Part shown: piece after piece, positions 40,261 to 43,735 of the stretch | Layout of the letters: each line of letters opens with the position of its first letter | Numbering within the stretch: the first letter of the stretch is position 1 | From: an uncultured Paracoccaceae bacterium | GTDB lineage: Bacteria; Pseudomonadota; Alphaproteobacteria; Rhodobacterales; Rhodobacteraceae | NCBI GenBank assembly: GCA_937922155.1 | Contig: CAKZVL010000005.1 | Location: 1-43,735, forward strand | Reading direction: 5' to 3' | DNA length: 43,735 nt | Position numbers and translations under genes: made by a program | The notes under the pieces: model-generated | What the model was told of the DNA's origin: nothing | The model's database searches: none | The model's input: only the letters and a program-made list of their open reading frames with translations

Positions 40261-40608
40261 GTGCCCTGCGATTTCCCTTATAAACAAAGGCGCTAACCCT
40301 AATTTCGTTACCACAGGTCCAAAGCACACCAAACCGTTGCACGCAGCTGTCGCAATCCACAGCCAAAATTTGATCAACATCCCTCGCTTTCGCCGATGGG
40401 GTTAAATCCACGCTGTTCCCACATTTTAGCCAATTCAAAACACACTGCTGCTAGGTCTTGGCGAAAAATTAGCCCGGATAGAGAAAATTGGTGCGGAAAC
40501 GTCATCTCTGCGCCGAAAATAAGGTTGTTTACGATTTGACATGCAATTGCCAAATTTTTGGCGTATTCAGGACGTAACGCACAAAGATGCGGACTTAGGA
40601 GAGCAGAT

Positions 40609-40755
40609 ATGAGAACCACCCCACTTCTGGCGGCGGCTTTGCTGATGGCCTTAGGCGCTTGCGCGTCACCCGCGGCCGTAACCGGCCGCGCGGACAACGA
40701 CTTGCTCCGTTTTTCGGCCAAAAACTACATCGTCCAACCAGATTACGCGCACTAA
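40609..40755 (+). CDS. Small lipoprotein, 48 aa
   Basis: MRTTPLLAAALLMALGACASPAAV... with lipobox; AGGAGA upstream and intrinsic terminator downstream. Confidence 0.7.
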   Translation: MRTTPLLAAALLMALGACASPAAVTGRADNDLLRFSAKNYIVQPDYAH

Positions 40756-40781
40756 TCGCGCGCCAAGTTGCAAAAGATCAC

Positions 40782-40814
40782 CCGCCCGCGCAGACATGCG
40801 TTGGGGCGGTTTTT
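40782..40814 (+). terminator. Intrinsic terminator after the 48-aa lipoprotein gene
   Basis: CCGCCC(gCGCA gaca TGCGttg)GGGCGG followed by TTTTT. Confidence 0.7.
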
Positions 40815-40865
40815 GGCGTTCGTCGCTTTGCTCGTGACCCCAAGGTCTTTCGAAGGATCAACTAA

Positions 40866-41288
40866 ATGGCCAATGCCTTGGTGCCAGAATTTGCGGTGTC
40901 TGATTGGATCGCCTCCAAGGCGTTTTATTGCGACGTTTTGGGATTTGCCTGCCAATATGAACGCCCAGAGGATGGGTTTTGCTACCTAAGTCTCGGCCAA
41001 GCTGAAGTGATGATTGATCAGATCGGCGAAGGGCGCACGTTTGACGACGGGCATCTGCCGAAGGCTTATCCGTTCGGGCGCGGGTTGAATGTGCAAATCG
41101 AAGTGCCCGATGTTGCCCCTTTGCTAAAGGCCTTAAAAGACGCGGGCGTCCCACTTTACCTTGAAGTTGAGGACAAGTGGTATCGCAAAAGCGCAATTGA
41201 GGTTGGCAACCGGCAATTCGTTGTGGCGGATCCGGATGGGTATCTGTTGCGGTTCTTTCAATCGCTTGGGTCACGAGCGCGCGACTAG
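40866..41288 (+). CDS. VOC-superfamily (glyoxalase/bleomycin resistance-like) protein
   Basis: LVPEFAVSDWIASKAFYCDVLGFACQYERPEDGFCYLSLG; FVVADPDGYLLRFFQSLG. Confidence 0.9.
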   Translation: MANALVPEFAVSDWIASKAFYCDVLGFACQYERPEDGFCYLSLGQAEVMIDQIGEGRTFDDGHLPKAYPFGRGLNVQIEVPDVAPLLKALKDAGVPLYLEVEDKWYRKSAIEVGNRQFVVADPDGYLLRFFQSLGSRARD

Positions 41289-41301
41289 GTAAGTAAGCGG
41301 T

Positions 41302-42288
41302 TTAGACCATGCTGGGCGTCACAAGATCCGGCGGCCTATGCCCGTCGGCAAATGTCTTGATATTGATCAAGACCTTTTCACCCATCTCGATCCGGCCCTC
41401 AGTCGTCGCTGATCCCATATGCGGCAACAAAATCACGTTGGGCAGTTCTTTTAGCCTCGGGTTAATCTCATGCCCCCGTTCGAACACATCCAAACCTGCG
41501 CCCGCCAGTTCGCCAGCGCGCAGCATCCGTGTCAGCGCGTTTTCGTCGATAACTTCGCCTCGGGATGTGTTCACAATCACCGCCCCCGGTTTCATCAACT
41601 TTAACCGGCGCGCATTCATCAGGTGAAACGTCGACGGCGTATGCGGGCAATTGATCGACAGGATATCCACGCGGGACGCCATTTGATCCAAACTATCCCA
41701 ATATGTTGCATCCAAAGCGTCCTCAATCTCTGGCCGTAGCTGTTTGCGGTTGTGGTAATGCACTTGCATCCCAAAGGCCGCAGCGCGCCGTGCAACGGCT
41801 TGTCCGATCCGCCCCATGCCAAGAATCCCCAGCCGGCGTCCTGCAATCCGCCCACCCAGCATCGCGGTGGGCGCCCAGCCTTTCCATTCACCCGATTGCG
41901 CCATACGCATCCCCTCCGCCACGCGGCGGGTGACGCCAAGGATGAGGGCAAGGGTCATATCCGCAGTATCATCCGTCATCACATCAGGCGTGTTGGACAC
42001 AAGGATGCCACGCTGCCGGGCTGTCGCTACATCAATATGGTCCACACCAGCGCCATAGTTTGCAATGAGTTTCAGTTTTTCACCCGCTTGGGCCAGCATC
42101 GCCGCATCAATGCTGTCCGTGATCGCAGGCACCAGAACGTCAGCCTCTTTCATCGCAGACACAAGCGCGTCTTTGCTAAGCGGGACATCATCCTCACGTA
42201 ATTTGACGTTGAAAAGTTCGGACATCCGGGTTTCGACCGGATCAGGCAACCGTCGCGTGACGACAACACTTAACTTCTTACCGGGCAT
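41302..42288 (-). CDS. D-2-hydroxyacid dehydrogenase (glyoxylate reductase/hydroxypyruvate reductase type)
   Basis: RRLGILGMGRIGQAVARRAAAFGM, VNTSRGEVIDENAL, LLPHMGSATTEGR. Confidence 0.93.
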   Translation of the reverse strand: MPGKKLSVVVTRRLPDPVETRMSELFNVKLREDDVPLSKDALVSAMKEADVLVPAITDSIDAAMLAQAGEKLKLIANYGAGVDHIDVATARQRGILVSNTPDVMTDDTADMTLALILGVTRRVAEGMRMAQSGEWKGWAPTAMLGGRIAGRRLGILGMGRIGQAVARRAAAFGMQVHYHNRKQLRPEIEDALDATYWDSLDQMASRVDILSINCPHTPSTFHLMNARRLKLMKPGAVIVNTSRGEVIDENALTRMLRAGELAGAGLDVFERGHEINPRLKELPNVILLPHMGSATTEGRIEMGEKVLINIKTFADGHRPPDLVTPSMV

Positions 42289-42394
42289 CGGTTGCTTCCT
42301 CCCCTTTGCATTTTATGCGTCTCATGTCAGGTTGCCCGCAACAACGACAGGGCGCAAGAACCCTGCGGGCGAGATATGCAGTTTAGGGGCAGGT

Positions 42395-42922
42395 ATGACC
42401 ATTTGGTTGAGCGTTTTTTTGGCTGTGGCTTTAGTGGCTTCCAACGTAAATGCACAAGAGGTGTCCCAATCAACGAACGCGCCGTCAGCTGCGCCCGTTC
42501 TTGGCCCTGAAACCAACTTACCCTTGCCTCGCTACGTCTCCCTCAAAGCAAGCGAAAGCAACGTGCGCCGAGGTCCATCGTTAAGCCACCGTATTGATTG
42601 GGTCTTTCAGCGCAAATCAATGCCCTTGCGCGTCGTTGCAGAATACGGCCATTGGCGTCGCGTTGTCGACCGTGAGGGCCAAGGAGGCTGGGTTCACTAC
42701 ACCATGTTGTCGGGGGCGCGCACCGTCCTTATCGAAGAGGACGTGATGATCAGACGCCGCCCGGACCAAAGCGGTCTAGAGGTCGCCGAACTTCAAGCGG
42801 GTGTTGTTGCGCGCCTTGGTGAGTGCGGCCCGGATTGGTGCCTTTTGACTGCAGCAGGCCATCGAGGATGGTCACAAAAAGCGCATTTATGGGGTGTCGC
42901 CCCACAGGAATTGCGCGAGTGA
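42395..42922 (+). CDS. Secreted SH3-domain protein
   Basis: Signal peptide; YVSLKASESNVRRGPSLSHRIDWVFQRKSMPLRVVAEYGHWRRVVDREGQGGWVHYTMLSG. Confidence 0.88.
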   Translation: MTIWLSVFLAVALVASNVNAQEVSQSTNAPSAAPVLGPETNLPLPRYVSLKASESNVRRGPSLSHRIDWVFQRKSMPLRVVAEYGHWRRVVDREGQGGWVHYTMLSGARTVLIEEDVMIRRRPDQSGLEVAELQAGVVARLGECGPDWCLLTAAGHRGWSQKAHLWGVAPQELRE

Positions 42923-42959
42923 TCCTTCAACTGGCCTTTGAATTGGGCTAAACACCCAC

Positions 42960-43735
42960 ATGGCCGATCAAGACACCAAATTGAACCTCTCTGCCGGGGC
43001 TTTCTCCGTTACGGTTGCCCTTGTCCTTGTGATCGCAAAACTATGGGCATTGGGACAAACTGGATCGCTTGCCATCGCGGCGACGTTGATGGATTCCGCA
43101 TTGGATCTGATGGTCTCTTTGGGCGGACTTCTGGCCATTGCATATGCCGCGCGCCCCGCCGATGATGATCACAACTTTGGCCACAGCTCTGCCGAAGATT
43201 TGGCCGCCCTTGGTCAATCCATATTCATCCTTATTTCCGCAGGCGTGATCACTATTGCAGCTGTGATGCGTCTGCTGGATGACACCGTAACCCTGCCCGA
43301 ACGCGAAGAACGTGGGATGGCGGTCGTTTTCTTTTCAATCGTAATCACACTCGCGCTGGTTTGGTGGCAACGAAAGGTTGCGGCCCAAACAGGGAACAAA
43401 GTCGTCAAGGCCGACTCCCTTCACTACATGGGCGACTTGATCCCGAATATCGGCGCACTTCTGGCGCTTTGGGTCTCTGCACAGTTTGGCATGGGACAAG
43501 TGGATTCTGTCGTCGCCTTGGGTGCGGCCGTGTTTTTGGCCATTGGCGCGTTGCGGATCGGCAAAGGCGCGTGGGACGCGCTGATGGACCGCCAAGCGGA
43601 CGCAGACATGATCGCCGGGATTGAGGCAATTGCAGCATCGCATCCCGGGGTGCGCGGTTTCCATGATCTGAAAACCCGCATTTCCGGGAGCCAAGTCTTT
43701 GTAAACCTGCATATTGAACTGGACGGCGATCAAAG
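42960..43735 (+). CDS. Cation diffusion facilitator family transporter, truncated by the window edge
   Basis: Not in the supplied ORF track (no stop before the window end); ATG at 42960 reads MADQDTKLNLSAGAFSVTVALVLVIAKLWALGQTGSLAIAATLMDSALDLMVSLGGLLAI...DDDHNFGHSSAEDLAALGQ...KADSLHYMGDLIPNIG. Confidence 0.92.
   Translation, partial: MADQDTKLNLSAGAFSVTVALVLVIAKLWALGQTGSLAIAATLMDSALDLMVSLGGLLAIAYAARPADDDHNFGHSSAEDLAALGQSIFILISAGVITIAAVMRLLDDTVTLPEREERGMAVVFFSIVITLALVWWQRKVAAQTGNKVVKADSLHYMGDLIPNIGALLALWVSAQFGMGQVDSVVALGAAVFLAIGALRIGKGAWDALMDRQADADMIAGIEAIAASHPGVRGFHDLKTRISGSQVFVNLHIELDGDQ

Noticed and set aside
40145-40438. 97-aa minus-strand ORF covering the CtrA-like box and the GTGTAC repeats
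   Set aside because: No recognisable protein motifs or convincing ribosome site; more likely a chance ORF in a regulatory gap.

Overview
The window is a gene-dense alphaproteobacterial chromosome segment of Rhodobacteraceae/Roseobacter type; that assignment is from gene content and order. About 50 CDSs are supported. From left to right they are: a PduO-type cobalamin adenosyltransferase; etfBA; 3-hydroxybutyryl-CoA dehydrogenase; the HPr/EIIA/RapZ/HprK/ChvG/ChvI cluster divergent from pckA; a methylsuccinyl-CoA dehydrogenase-like acyl-CoA dehydrogenase; the pdxJ-acpS-lepB-rnc-era-DUF1491-recO block; spoT/relA and rpoZ; a VPLPA-CTERM protein with thioester-domain-like motifs next to a repeat-rich lipoprotein; a homogentisate operon (hmgA-maiA-fahA) extended by a degenerate MBL-fold protein, an MhpA-like flavoprotein and a DUF2783 protein; a glucose/mannose-type ABC transporter divergent from a two-component system; and a 2-hydroxyacid dehydrogenase, an SH3-like protein and a CDF transporter running off the end. 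I saw no CRISPR array, rRNA, convincing tRNA, prophage or transposase. The best leads are: (1) a nested inverted-repeat element between DUF1491 and recO whose terminal motif recurs after fahA; (2) a candidate 3-hydroxyphenylacetate branch in the hmgA operon, with DUF2783 as a possible coupling protein and an MBL protein lacking key metal ligands; (3) a 10-bp-phased half-site array upstream of the two-component system; (4) a CtrA-like box and an 11-bp triple repeat in a large apparently non-coding gap; (5) the thioester/VPLPA-CTERM plus TPDTG-repeat lipoprotein pair. All family assignments are from memory of motifs; no database search was run.
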